From: Vitrella brassicaformis
Lineage: Eukaryota; Sar; Vitrellaceae
Assembly (NCBI GenBank): GCA_001179505.1
Contig: CDMY01000698.1
Span: forward strand, 1 to 64,000
DNA length: 64,000 nt
Reading direction: 5' to 3'
Position 1 is the first letter of the stretch; each line of letters starts with the position of its first letter. This document shows, piece after piece, positions 1 through 11,775 of this stretch. A model generated the notes under the pieces. It did not search any database. It was not told where the DNA came from and saw only the letters and a list, made by a program, of their open reading frames with translations. The translations under genes were made by a program, and so were the position numbers.

Positions 1-706
1 CGAGAATGGCCAGAAAGTGATTGATTGAATGAATGAATGAGTCAACGAATGATTGAATGAGTCATTGACTTCTGAGACCTCTTTGCGATGGTGAATGAAT
101 GATTGATTGATTGATTGATCAAGCATCAACGTCGACCTTCATTGTCCTGGCATTTCAATCATCTCGCCATTCTCGGCCGGCTCTGATCAGATGGACGGAC
201 AGCAAGGCCAGCCAAGATGCGATGCCGTGCAGTCATCAGCTGCCCGTCACGTCACAGGGGAAGGAAAGAAAGGAAAGACAGAGAGGACACAGCCGTTAGC
301 CGTTAGCGAGCTTGAATTTTGGCGTGCCCTTAACCACCGTGCCACCCTCCTCCATGGAATAATAGTTTTCTGCCGACTACTGCCGACCCGTCAACAACTC
401 CCACCTCTCTGCCTGCTCGCAGGCATACCTGCTTGCCTGCCCATTTATTCGTCTGTCTGCCTGTCTGTCTACCAAGTTGAACGTCTGACTCGCACCGCAG
501 GCTCTGCCTGTCGCTTGCTCTTGCAGACGAGCTGCGGGTCACATCCGGTGGGTGGCACTCGTCGGCTGCGAATGTCCTGCAGCCCTGCCATCATCGGTAC
601 GAGAACGTTGAAGACACACACAAGGGTCAGGCAGTGAAGATCTCGCACACACACAGACGTGTTCTGCGTGTCTGGTGTGCAGGCACTTGTCGCATACGTC
701 GCCGGC
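1..706. other. Upstream region, no gene called
   Basis: Short tandem GAAT and GATT units occur near positions 29-119. TG-rich sequence ends in CAG at 681-682, just before the first zinc-finger exon, so an upstream non-coding or short coding exon of the next gene may lie here. The open frames in this stretch have no recognisable protein character. Confidence 0.5.
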
Positions 707-2355
707 ATGAACAGCACTAGGCTCCTGCCTGATGAGAAACTGCGGACGTTCAAGACGACCAAATGCCCGCTGCTAGCAAGGGGGCGGTGCAACCTTGGAG
801 CTCAGTGTAACTTCTCGCACACAACCGAGTGGACGAGACGGCGTGTGTTCTATCACAACAGCAGCGACGCCATCAAGTACTGCCATGTGCAGTGCCCAGA
901 CGTCCAGATCGACTTCAGGCCCGAGGCCATTCTGTCCAACACGTCCATTCTGTCCAACACCTGCAAGCTGGGCGCCAAATGCCCGTACTCGCACTCGGCC
1001 GGTGAGCAAGGGGGACAGAGAGAGAAGACACACATGGCGTGGTGACATAAGTGGATATGCGAGTGTGTGTGTCATGACTGTGCTGCAGAGGAGATATTCT
1101 ATCACCCGCTGTTTTACAAGACCCGTGCGTGCCCGTCGTACCACTCAAAAGGCACGTACTGCAAAAGGCCCTACTGCCCGTTCGTCCACAGCCGCGCAGA
1201 CCGCCGCATACGTCAGGGACAAACCGACACGGAACAAACACCTTATCTCCACCCACTTTGTGGGCACCTCTCTGTGTGTGTTTGTGTGTGTGTGTTTGTG
1301 TGTGTGTGTGGGTGTGTGTGTGTGTGCAGACCGCCCCGATCACCAGTACAAGATGTACCTCAAGTACCACCGCAACGACGGCATCGAGCTGCCCCCCATC
1401 GAGGGCGTCATTCGGGTCGAGGGCCCCACCAAAGGCAGCAACGACCGACAGGTGTCACCAATCCCCCGGTCCGCGACCACCAGACCCAACGTGCCCCCGC
1501 CACCACCCATAGCCCTCCCCATCGCACACCAGCCAAACGACCAACTCACCAGGATACTCGACGCCCTTCGCAGCCTGCCCGAGACCGATTGTGCCGACGT
1601 GCTGCACAACCTGGCCAATGTGGGCCACATACTGGAGGAGGCCACACCGGCGTCAACACACGCGTCTCCTGCAACCCCCATGTCACTCGCGGACAGCGAG
1701 CTGGTTCCTCTGGAGTCGACGGCGCGCCCCCCCTTGGTGGTCAGCAACATTGAGGAGGCGACGGCGGCGCTGCACGCCCTGTCGCGATACTTCGAACACG
1801 CCGACGACCAGATCATTAAGGCCCTGCAACCCACCATCCTCGAGACGGCCCTGCCCATCGTGTTGGACTCGCTGAGCAAGCACCCGATACCCGAGGCCGG
1901 TCGCACCAGCAGCCAGGGCGGCTTCACACCCACACCCCCACCCCCACCCCCACCGCCACTCGCCGCACTGCCATCGCCGACACACATCGTGACCGTGCCC
2001 AGCCCGCATGACGAGGTGAACAGCGGTCGTGTGCAGATGGGCATGGGCATGGGCAGGGGAGTGGGCTTCACCATCAGCAGCGACCTCTCTACCGTTGTGC
2101 AGGGTCAGCAGGGGGGACGGGTGGGGTTGAAGAGGTGGGTGTAATGTGTGTTGTGTTGGTGTGATGGATGGCTCAGCTTCGTCCAGCTGGTCCCGTTCTG
2201 GCTCGTCGGCACCGTCATTCTGCTTCCCACAGGCAGCGAGTGATGCCGCCTACAGCTACCGACAGGCCAGTCCCACGCCCCACACCACACTCACGGACCG
2301 CGAGCGTCATGTGGCACTGCCGAGGGGTCTGATCGACGAGGAGGGGGGGCTCTGA
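707..2355 (+). CDS. CCCH zinc-finger protein, probable RNA-binding regulator
   Basis: Exons 707-1001, 1089-1211, 1330-2120 (or 2138) and 2233-2355 stay in phase and give about 443 residues. The N-terminal 130 residues carry CCCH fingers. The first is C-x7-C-x5-C-x3-H, running from CPLL to CNFSH. The second ends CKLGAKCPYSH. The third begins at CPSYH in exon 2 and ends CPFVH. The basic phrase EEIFYHPLFYKTR between fingers is typical of plant and protist CCCH proteins, which bind RNA and affect mRNA stability or translation. The remaining 300 residues are Pro/Ser-rich and probably disordered, with a run of nine or more prolines near 1940. Two in-phase donors (2121 and 2139) are possible for the last intron. 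An 18-nt tandem repeat near 932-960 duplicates the peptide ILSNTS. The family call is secure; the RNA target is unknown. Confidence 0.85.
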
Positions 2356-4671
2356 GAGAATGGCCAAGGACGCAAATATAAATGGCACAGGAGACGCAGG
2401 AGGGTGGGGATCCCTGACTGACCTGCATCCACGCTGCACACATACACACTGACTGACTGACTGACTGCCTCAGTGCATATTTCTACGGCGCGTGAGTCGC
2501 ACAGAATACCAGTTGAGTTGAAGGATGTCTTTTGATTACGGGGGAGAGAGCGGAAAGGGTCGGTGGCTGGCTGGGTGCACGAGGACCGACTTACTCCTTG
2601 GTGACTTATTCCTTTGCCACCGTGTTGTACCGTAGTTGTATGTGCCGTGTTGTCTTGTGTTGTGTCGCCTCTTCGCACCGCCATATCTCTATTTAATCGA
2701 CGTATATGGGAGGGGCGGGGGCGGCGACTTGATGCATGTGTGTGTGCGCGGGATTTCTGCTTTCTTTTTCGCCGCCGCACCCGCGCAGCCAGCCGGTTGA
2801 TTCATCAACGGCATTCGGTGTGCTAGTCAATGAAATGCGTGTGTGAGTGGGCGCGTATGTCTGACTCGCGTCTGGCCATGTGTGTCTGTGTGTGCGCGCG
2901 TGCGTGTGGCTGCGTATGTATGTGTGTGTGTGTGTCCCTGCGAGCGCTTCAGGGCGAAACGGGGCCTCGTCTTAAAGGAAAGCAAGAACACTCGGTGGTG
3001 TCAGGGAGGACATAGGGGCAAGACAGCCTTTTTTGGGCATTCTCCTTCTGCCCTCCTTGTCTGTCCCTCGTGTGGGCTGAGAGCTAAGGAGGAGGGCTCG
3101 TTTCCGACACAAGAAGCGACACGCAAAGATACTCTCGCAACTACCGAATCGCGTCCGTATCTGTCGTTTTGTGAGTGTGCCGAGTTTTCTCTGTAGTCAA
3201 TGCCATGCCGTGTGTGTGCAAGAGAGTTACCGACTCAGTGACCCACTAGTTGCCTTTCAGCCGTCTTACCGTCCTACTGTCTTGTCTTGCCATGCCTTAC
3301 CTGGTCTTGCGCTCTCTCGGGTCTCTAGGGTGTCTGGGTGCGTGTCGCCTCCCTGCCTGCCTGCCTGCCTTCTGACTGATTGATTGCTGCTGCCCACTGT
3401 GTGAGGCTGCCTGAGAGATGTGTCGTACGGCAGTGACATAGGCACATACACGCGTGTGTGTCGGCATGAAGCTTCTTGGTCTCTTCTCGTCTCCCTCCCC
3501 ACACTCGTCTCCCTCTCCGTAATGTTCGCCGCCGTCCGGTCCCTCCCTCCCTCCCTCCCTCCCTTGTCCACACCTGCGCATGCTCTTCCATCTCTCCCTG
3601 CTTTTGTTGTGCACCGGCGCGTGTGTGTGCCCATGAAGTGACAGAGAGCTGAGAGAGCCCACCCGTCCCTCCCCCCGTATGTGGCTGCATGCATAGGATT
3701 TAGCCGCCCCCCGCCAACCCCCCGCCACTAAACTACTCAACTCACTCACACTAACTACTCAGTACTCACCACCCACGGGAGCAATTCGTTCGTCCTCTCT
3801 CTCCCCCTTTGTGGCGATCCATTGTTTGTTTGTCGGCCGCAGCAGAAGGACTGATGTCTTGCTGCAGAGAGAGACACGGAAGAGCGATATGGACTGAGTG
3901 GAGAGAGGTGGGTATGAAAGCCGTGAGATATTCGGCATGCACCGTATTACAATGAGAATTGCTTCCTGTACTTCTCTGATGACATTAGCCATTACCCATT
4001 CGTCTTTGCCCGATTCGTCGTGCCTGCCTGCCTGCCTGTCTTACCAGATTTTCAAGCCGTAGGCAACGAACTCACCAGATTTTTGCGACCACAGCGAGCG
4101 GGCCGTTTGCCAGTCCCTGTGTGTGTGTGAGGCTGCTTAGGCTGGCCGTGTGACGTCGTGCCCAGCCTCGTTTACTGTTGCATGAGAAAGTGCCCTTCGC
4201 AGTCTGCATGTCTCTGTGTGTGTGTGTGATTGTCCTCCTCTCCGTTGCATAATGTGCGTCGAGTGAAGGGGAGGAGTGACGAAACGAGCCAGGACAAGAG
4301 AAGACCAGTGGCGGTGCCTACTGAGATTTTTGTACAATCTAGTAACAGCTCGTGTGCGACACTCAAGGAAGGTGTCTCTCGACTTTCCCTGTGACTATCT
4401 ATCTATGACGGCAGTCTTTTGTCGGACAAACAGGCAGGTAGAGACAGGTAGGAGATCTCGGTCGGCTGACGGACACGCCGCAGTTCAGACACACGAGACA
4501 TGAACATACTTGGACAGGTGCAGAAAAATTAATCGACGTGAACATTCATCCGCGTTCGTCCAACGTATGCATTCACACACCCCTACACACATCTGATTCA
4601 CGAGTAGGACATCTTACTCAACGCGGAAAAATGAGAATTTACTACAGCAGCTTCGGGGCGGTGGGGCGGGG
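2356..4671. other. Intergenic region without supported genes
   Basis: About 2.3 kb between two plus-strand genes. It holds simple repeats: GACT units near 2450-2468, TG-rich tracts near 2881-2935, CCTG units near 3353-3369 and 4022-4037, and CCCT units near 3541-3562. Open frames here are short, biased by these repeats, and show no recognisable domains. The 3' UTR of the CCCH gene and the promoter of the next gene must lie inside it. Confidence 0.55.
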
Positions 4672-6062
4672 ATGGATTCGTTCGTTCCTCGCCCGGGGCC
4701 CTCGTCCATCCCTCCCTTCTCATCGCATCGATATCATCCTGGTGACGAGCAAGCCCCGATCTCATTCGACGACCTGCCGGCCGAGAGCATATGGGTAGAT
4801 GGCAAGACCACATGGAGCAGGCCGCTGGTAGGCATGACAGATCCGATGCGCTGAGACGAAATCCACCCACGGCAGCATTTGGGGCGTGTGTTTCTTTATT
4901 TGCCATGGGTTGCAGGACGAGCACATGCTATCGTATCTGATGAATAAGAACGCCACCTCGTGTCGTGAGCACACGGCCATACTGGGCCTCATGACCAAGA
5001 CCCCTGAGGTGATTTTTACTGAAAAGCTCACACGAAAGAATGATCATGCCACTCAGATGGTCGACTTTGATTTGTGTCATATGCTCCTTTCACACACATG
5101 CACCGACAGTGGCGCAAGATGTGTTTCATCCACAACCCCGAGGACGGCATCATCTCCAAGAGCAAAGCCCTGCACCGCCTGGGCTTTATCAAAAAGTACC
5201 TACATAGCCTGCACGCTGGCCGGCTGGCTTCTGCAACCCTGCAATGCAAACACCCACAAGAGTCCATCCATTTTGTCCTCTTATTCAGGTACCAGAACGA
5301 GGCCCCCTTCGTGTGGGCACGATCGTACCTGAGCGTCATCGACCAGCACGGCGTCTTCACGGCACGGGCAGCACGTGGCGAGAAAGCAGATGTGGGTCTG
5401 CTGGACGGGGGCATGCCGGTGCGCATGGGGCTGTGTGATTGGAGGGGGGAGGTGCTTGGGGTGGGGGTGGGGCGTAGGGCTACGGTGAACATGTCGGATG
5501 AGGCTCTCGGTACGTTTCGCCAAGAACGATGGAAGGGTGCGCAGCCATAATGTCTCTCTCTCTCTCTCTCTGCGTGTGTCCATTTCATGCAGAGGAGGAT
5601 GCAGTTGGCGATTCTGGGGCGAACAAGGCCGTAGACAAGGCTATGCAGGGACACACGCGGGCTGAAGGTGGCACTCTGACATGATCAGAGCGCTCACACG
5701 CCTCCCCTCTGTCCCTGTCAGGTAGTGGCATTGGTGGTATTGGTGGTCTGGGGAAAAGCCCCAACAACAATTCATCCTCGCCCGAGGACTTAGGCGGATC
5801 CGAAGACGACAGCACAGAGCACAAAGGGAAGAAGCAGCCCTCGCACATCTACCCCGTATACGTGGAGGGCGAGAAGCGACCCGCCTACCCGCGGTACTTC
5901 CGCTACGCCCCCACTGGGCGTGTCTATGATCGTCTCAGACCGGCCGATTTTGTGGAGCTCACCAAGCTATTCTTCCAGAATACCTCAGAGGGGCAGGAGG
6001 GTAATGCGGGTGCGGAGGTTGATGGGGCGAGAGACAGCAAGCGGGCCAGAGTGGGGTCGTAG
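4672..6062 (+). CDS. Conserved-looking protein of unknown function
   Basis: Six exons (4672-4827, 4916-5008, 5110-5195, 5289-5509, 5593-5667, 5722-6062) keep phase exactly and encode 323 residues. I do not recognise the family. The first 180 residues look globular, with a Trp-rich opening (SIWVDGKTTWSRPL) and the segment MCFIHNPEDGIISKSKALHR. A middle stretch is rich in Gly, Ser, Asp and Glu. The C-terminal part, from SHIYPVYVEGEKRPAYPRYF to LTKLFFQN, is aromatic and globular again, and the protein ends in a basic tail KRARVG that could act as a nuclear signal. No signal peptide or membrane segment is visible. An in-frame ATG upstream of 4672 was not found, so this start is preferred. It lies tail-to-tail with the aldo-keto reductase gene, 395 bp apart. 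Confidence 0.7.
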
Positions 6063-6457
6063 CAGCCAGCTGCATGACATGACCGGGATCATGATCAGTG
6101 TTGGTGAGGTGGGTACGTCGGTCGGGGTGGCACGGACGGGAAGTCGGGCGGGCTGGGAAGCAGACAGACCTAAGTAGACAGACCAATTGAGCGAGAAGTA
6201 AATGGGGTGGGTTGAAGAGCGTGGGAGCCGTGGCTGGGCTGCCTGACCACTCACTACACACTGACTAAATGGATTCAAACCAGCACGAACGACACACACG
6301 TCCACACGCACTGTACGTCCTAATTCACATGTATGTGCCATCTAGCTATAGCAAATTATGTACACACAACGACAGACAACAGCTCGATCAACAGCCGACG
6401 ACCGACCGCACAGACAGCCACACAGCGTCTGTCCATTCATTCCATCCATCAGTCTAT

Positions 6458-9400
6458 CTACTGGATGATCCTGAGCATGTCCCTCCGTCGCCAGTAGATG
6501 GCGTTGACGTCCCTCTCCTGGTAGTCGGTCATCCGCCGACCCACTATGCAGATGTTCTCCTTCAGCTGGTACAAATCCGTCGCACCTATCAGCTGCCGTC
6601 ACACACACACACGCGCGCGCATGTGGCTCCTTGTCTGTCTGTGTGGTTGGTATGGGCCATGGCATTCATTGGCTCTTCACCGTGCTGCACACGAATGGCC
6701 GGCTATAGACCCATTGCAGCGACAGGTGGGAGAGATTCCTGAAGGAAAGGAATGCACACACAAACACGCACACACATACAAACAGGGATTGCCGTGGGTG
6801 TGGGTGTGAGACTGGGAGGGAGATTGTCAGCTTATTTATTACTTACGGGTGTCCGTGGAACATTGCCGACTTGTGCAGCTCCACCACTGTCCGGGCCGCC
6901 AGAGACGCCCTAAACACACACATCCACACACACACACACATACACACACACACAGGTCCGTGTGTCGGCGGTGCGTCTGCCCACCGGTATCTCTTCATGT
7001 AGGACGGGAATTTGAGCATCCGGCCTCTCGTCGGGTAGTCAACTGTCTCAAGATACTTGCCGCTCAGAATGCCCCCGGCCAGCGGCGAATACGCCAACAA
7101 AGCAATGCCTGATTTGACCACACACCACACCGATGTGTGTGAGTGCGTCGGTGCTGACAGACAGACAGACAGACAGACAGACCGGTGTTTTGCGGCCTGG
7201 CGAGCTCCACAAATCCCTTCTCGACGTCGTTGCGGTTTAGGAGGTTGTAGTTGACCTGCACTGAGGCTGGCGGGGGGACGCCCAGCTCCTGACAGACAGA
7301 CAGACAGAAAATGACAGATGGACGCGTGTAAGCGTGACGCGTGTAAGCGTGTGTTTGGTGGGTTTGGTACCTGTGCGAGGTGCCAGAACTGCAGCAGGCC
7401 ATAGGGGGTCTCGTTGGACAGACCCCACGCACGAATCTGACACACACACACACACAGACACACACATACAGACACACACAGACACGGACATGCCAGGATT
7501 GCGTGTCTGTCTGTCTGACGCACATGGGTGGGCATTTGGCTGGCTGACCTTTCCCTGGTCCATCAGCTCTTTGATGGCCTCGAGCTGCTCCTCAAACGAA
7601 ATGTCGTCCTCAAGCTCACTCTGCCAACACACACACACGAGCGGACACACATACCCATCCATCCATCTCTCTCCACACACACACCCACAAGAATCGCTTC
7701 TCCACTTGTGCGACGCACCTTGGGGTCGTATATGACCTGCGAGAAGTCCCCGCTCATGTGCATCGGCACATACCGGTCCGGCCAGTGGAACTGCAAGAGG
7801 TCGATGTAGTCGGTCTGCAGCCTGGTCAGGGAGCCCTCGACGGCCTGCATGATCTGCCTCTTGGACAGCCGCGTGCCGCCGCCGGCATTGCCTGGGTCGC
7901 TGCGCAGCCAACCCAGCTTGTCACTGCGGCCGGCCACCTTTGTCGCTGAACACACACACAGAAGCATATGGATGTCATCGTGGGCATGTGTGTGGGCATG
8001 TGTGTGGGTGGATGGTGGGTACCGATAGTGAATTTGCTGCGATTGTCCTCGCCGCGTTTGGCAAGCCAGTTGCCCAGGATGGTCTCGGCCTTGCCGTAGT
8101 GCGCGGGCAGCGCGGGAAGGGGGTACAGCTCAGCCGTGTCCTGACCAAACACACAAACCACAAGAGCATCATTCACCCACACAAACCCACACACGGGGGA
8201 GGGCCTCATTACGAAGAAGTTCAGCCCATATCGGTCATATGCGAAGTCGAGCAGCTCGTGTGCGGATGCCTCGTCATTCTGGTTGCCGAATGTCATGGTG
8301 CCGATGCCGATCTCGGGCACCACCAGGTCAGATGTGCCGAGCCGCTTCCATCGCAGGCCGTGTGTCGCGTAATCGGCGTGATACCTGGAGAGAAACAAAC
8401 AAACCACGGCCTCCTGTGTGAGGGTATGTGTGTGTGTGTGTGTGTGTGGAGGGGGGCTGTGTCGCTACGTGGTCTCGACGGTGGGGCATGAGTAGTTGTT
8501 GTGCACTTGGGCGCCGAACGGTGACATGGAGTCGATGAAGGGGTCGAACCATGTCGGCATCTCATAGTGCACACCTGCACACACACACACACACACAGAA
8601 CACGAACACATTCATATGTGTGTGTCTCCCTCTGTGTGTGTGTGTGTGTGTGTGTGCCTTTGATGAGGTAGTCTTCAGTTGGCGGGAGTCGCCAGGTTGC
8701 ATTGTCGACAGGCTTCTCGGGCGGCGTCATGTCGTCGTTATACCTTAACACGCACACACAGACACAGCAGGCACCCCTTTCTCGCGCCCCTCTCTCTCGC
8801 GCGCGCGCTCTCTCTCTCTCTGCGTACCATCGTTTTGTTTTGAAGTCATTGGATTTCCAGGGCATGTACCATGACATGTTGATGCCTTGTGCCTGATACA
8901 CACACACACACACACACACAGCTGCCTGCGATCAGTCCGTCGGCATGTTGTCTGTCGGTGGGGGCTCGTACCCAGTTTTCCTTGGTCCGATAGGGCGCGT
9001 ATGTCTTGTAGCTCCACGAGTAGTTGCGGGCGGGGTCGTACAGATGCTGCATGAACTCATAGCCCTCTGGCTCCTGCTCAAAGTAACCTTCGTTGCATCC
9101 GCACGCACACACACACACAAACACGTATGTGCGGGCTTGCTCACGTGTCCATGTGTCTGTGTGGGTGGGTGGGTGTGTACATTCGATGCCAGTGACGTTC
9201 CAGGGCCCCCAGTTGGGCTGCATCCAGACCTCCTCCGGAATGTCCTTGGGCTTCTGGATGATGCAGCTGTCGTCATCCCGCTGGTGCTTGTACAAACCGA
9301 ACTTCCACCAGTGGTCTTCGCACACACACACACAGAGGGAGAGAGATGTCTGTCTGTCTGTCTATGCGACAAGCATGCCTACCATGTCTGATCTGTTCCA

Positions 9401-10235
9401 TGGTGCCGGGCGGCCCCCACTCGGCCTTGAGCCGCTCCGTCGTCGGCGTGTCGAGGTACATATCGTCGCCAGGCTTGTACTGGAAGTAGGGCACCCCATC
9501 GTCAGTCTGCAGCCGCTCCCACTGCCAAAAGGCCTTCCCAAAGTCCTGCAGCTTCGGCTCCTCATAGCTCACGTTCGGCAGGCGAGGCAGGTCAGGCCCG
9601 AACTTCTCCTCCTTGACCCCCGCTTCACGCCTGCACCCCCCCAACAGACATACACACCCAGTGCTTGTATCCTAGCACCAGTGACCCGCCCACCGACCCA
9701 TCGACCCACCGACGCACCTCCGCTCCTTCATGCCCTTCCACTTGAGGTATTCGTTCATCCGCGGCCGCGGCTCGTCCCCCCAGGGGTCAAACCTCGGACC
9801 GTGCCACAGGGCGTGGAACTTGAAGTACTTGCTGGTGCCGAGGAAGCTGCGCTTGGGGTAGCGCTTCTTGAAGCCCGCCTTGGTCAGCCATTTCTCCATG
9901 GCCTGGGCGCGCTCGTCGTCGGGGCCTGCCACGCGAGTCTTGAGCGACTGGGCCATCATCGTGACGAGCCGCCGATGCAGGAGGGAGGGGCGGTGTGAGC
10001 GTCTTGGAGGGGGATGCAGAGGGACGGGAGCGGCAACAAAGCCTGGCCTGCAGGCAGACAGGCAGGCAGACAGGCAGGCAGACAGGCACTGAATGAATGG
10101 ATGCGTCCCATTCTTATATGTGTGTGTCTGTGTACGCACCTGCGATGCAGACGGAGTGAGTGCAGCAGATGGGAAGAGCTCCTTCGCCTCAGCGCAGCAT
10201 CCATATTGCTATCGACACATAACGAGAACCCGTCT

Positions 10236-10270
<35 letters not shown>

Positions 10271-10279
10271 GGTCAGCAT
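6458..10279 (-). CDS. Plastid-type Tas-like aldo-keto reductase with a novel N-terminal region
   Basis: Eighteen exons, all phase-consistent, encode 788 residues. Exon limits in transcript order: 10279-10140, 10047-9718, 9630-9383, 9315-9181, 9087-8972, 8892-8828, 8743-8658, 8574-8469, 8384-8213, 8140-8023, 7945-7719, 7620-7549, 7436-7371, 7288-7183, 7108-6985, 6909-6847, 6738-6681, 6592-6458. Residues from about 418 to the end form an NADPH-dependent aldo-keto reductase resembling bacterial Tas. The catalytic Asp and Tyr lie in DTAELYP, Lys in ATKV and His in FHWPD; SNET and STLIGATDLYQLKENI are further family marks. The start is a poly-Leu signal peptide ending near VDG-FSLC, followed by an Arg/Ser-rich stretch, which suggests plastid import. 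Residues of roughly 70-410 are Trp/Tyr-rich and match nothing I know. The seventh intron appears to use a GC donor. Substrate unknown. Confidence 0.88.
10238..10268. repeat. CAG/CTG triplet repeat coding for the poly-Leu signal core
   Basis: About ten CAG units on the plus strand. Read on the minus strand as CTG, they encode the run of leucines in the signal peptide of the aldo-keto reductase gene. Repeat length would directly set the length of the hydrophobic core. Confidence 0.9.
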
Positions 10280-10538
10280 CTTGAAGAACAGTGACGCAGG
10301 AGGACAGGCACACAGCTGCCTGGTGCCTGTCCATGAGTGATGAACCATCCTCTCAGCTGTCCGAGAGATCTTCGTCCGCTGCGGCCAATGTGAAGCCACA
10401 AGCACATGAATGCCTCAGCATAGCACCCTTCTAGAGCCTTGCAAACAGCAGAAGGCGCAGATCTTTCCTTCTCCTCGACGGATCGCCGACGTCTGCGCGC
10501 TCATCCCAGGTGCTCCCTGAAACCGCTGCTGCCAGCAG

Positions 10539-11775
10539 ATGCGCCATTTCCCCCTTCTCCCCCTCCCCCTCATGATGGTTGACCTCGCTGTGCCCGCTTC
10601 TGCTATCGCTTTCCACCCACCACACACAGGGATGCCGCGCATTCACTCATGGCCTTCCCTGGAGCAAGCACAGCCATGCGTCAGGCGACAACGGACGGCA
10701 GAAGGCGTCCAGCAACAGGAGAGATCTGACCACACGACAGTACGCGTGCCAGAAGCACGGAAGAGCTGGACTCATTATTCCGGAGGGCTGTTTGTGTTGT
10801 GTGTTTGTGTGAGCGAGTAGGGTGTTCAGGCGTCAGTGCAGGAGCCTCCGCGGACAGAGGGAGTGAGCAGGGAGCAGCTCGACAGTGTGGCAAACCTCCA
10901 GACAGAACTGGACGAATCGGTGAGCGAGGCATATGTATGTGCATATTGGTGCCAGGGAACACACGGGGATTTATGGCAGTTTGCGCGTGTGTCTGTCTAA
11001 GCAGCCAATAGCTGCTCGGCGCATTCACCCCGTGCCGCCCGACAATGAGCTCTACAGAGTGGTCGAAAGGCAGCTGCAGAGACCACCACTGGGTAAGGGG
11101 GCGTGTATGCGTGAGCGCGTGTCGATATTCCATCGGCGTGATGGTGTGTATCGTGTGTCAGGTGAGTTTGAGGTGTGTCGTTACAGCAGTGGCGGGGTGC
11201 CCCAGGTGCTGCGGGTGAGCCCCATCCTTCAGGCCAGCCCATTCCCCACACTCTACTGGCTCACTGACCCCACACTCATCGCGTCAGTGAGTCATTCACC
11301 GAGTCACCACCCACACACAACGGCACAAGGACAGAGAGATGCACACGTGTGTGTGCCCTGTGTGTGTGTGCAATCAGTGAGATAGGGCGCATCGAGTCGT
11401 CTGGTTGGATCAAGCGGCTTGAGAAGGACGTCATCCCCAACAACAGAGAGCTGCAAACCAGGATGATACAAGACAACATAAGATACATCAAGTACGCACA
11501 CACATGGACACATAGATGCCTCTCTCTCGTGTCTATGGACTGTCTGTCTGTCTGTGTCTGCCTGTAGGGAGCGATGGTCTTACCTGCCCCACACAGACAG
11601 CGCCCCTAGTGCAGCGATTGCCCGCGTGTTGCGCCACCGCGGCATCGGCGGAATCATCGACTTCACTCGCGTGCGGTGTCTGCACATGCAGTACGCCTAC
11701 CACCTAATGAGCGACAACGGCACCGCCATCGGACAGCTCATCGACAGGGAGTTCCATGTCGACAGGCTCGTGTGA
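10539..11775 (+). CDS. DUF501 family protein with organelle-type leader
   Basis: Exons 10539-10739, 10830-10919, 11005-11092, 11162-11282, 11378-11491 and 11568-11775 keep phase and give 273 residues. The C-terminal 180 residues match the bacterial DUF501 layout: RQLQRPPLGEFEV, then SPFPTLYWLT, then EIGRIESSGWI, then RHRGIGGIIDFTRVRCLHMQ. The function of DUF501 is unknown to me. The N-terminus (MRHFPLLPLPLMMVDLAVPA) is hydrophobic and ends ASAIA-FHPP; a phenylalanine after an ASA-like site is the classic mark of complex-plastid leaders in red-lineage algae, so plastid import is inferred. The leader is followed by a Gln/Arg-rich stretch. The second exon could start at 10830 or 10842; both keep the frame. 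It is divergent from the aldo-keto reductase gene, with starts 259 bp apart, so the two plastid-type genes may share a promoter. Confidence 0.82.

Noticed and set aside
191-637. 148-codon ORF before the zinc-finger gene
   Set aside because: Composition is irregular, with CTGT repeat-derived Leu/Ser/Val/Cys, and no recognisable motif; it may overlap a 5' UTR but cannot be called a gene.
2843-3196. 117-codon ORF in the 2.4-4.6 kb gap
   Set aside because: Its length comes from TG-rich repeat (Cys/Val runs); no domain, start context or splice partner supports it.
7160-7183. Regular GACA/GTCT repeats that might suggest a CRISPR-like array
   Set aside because: They are simple tetranucleotide microsatellites in introns of a eukaryotic gene, without spacers.
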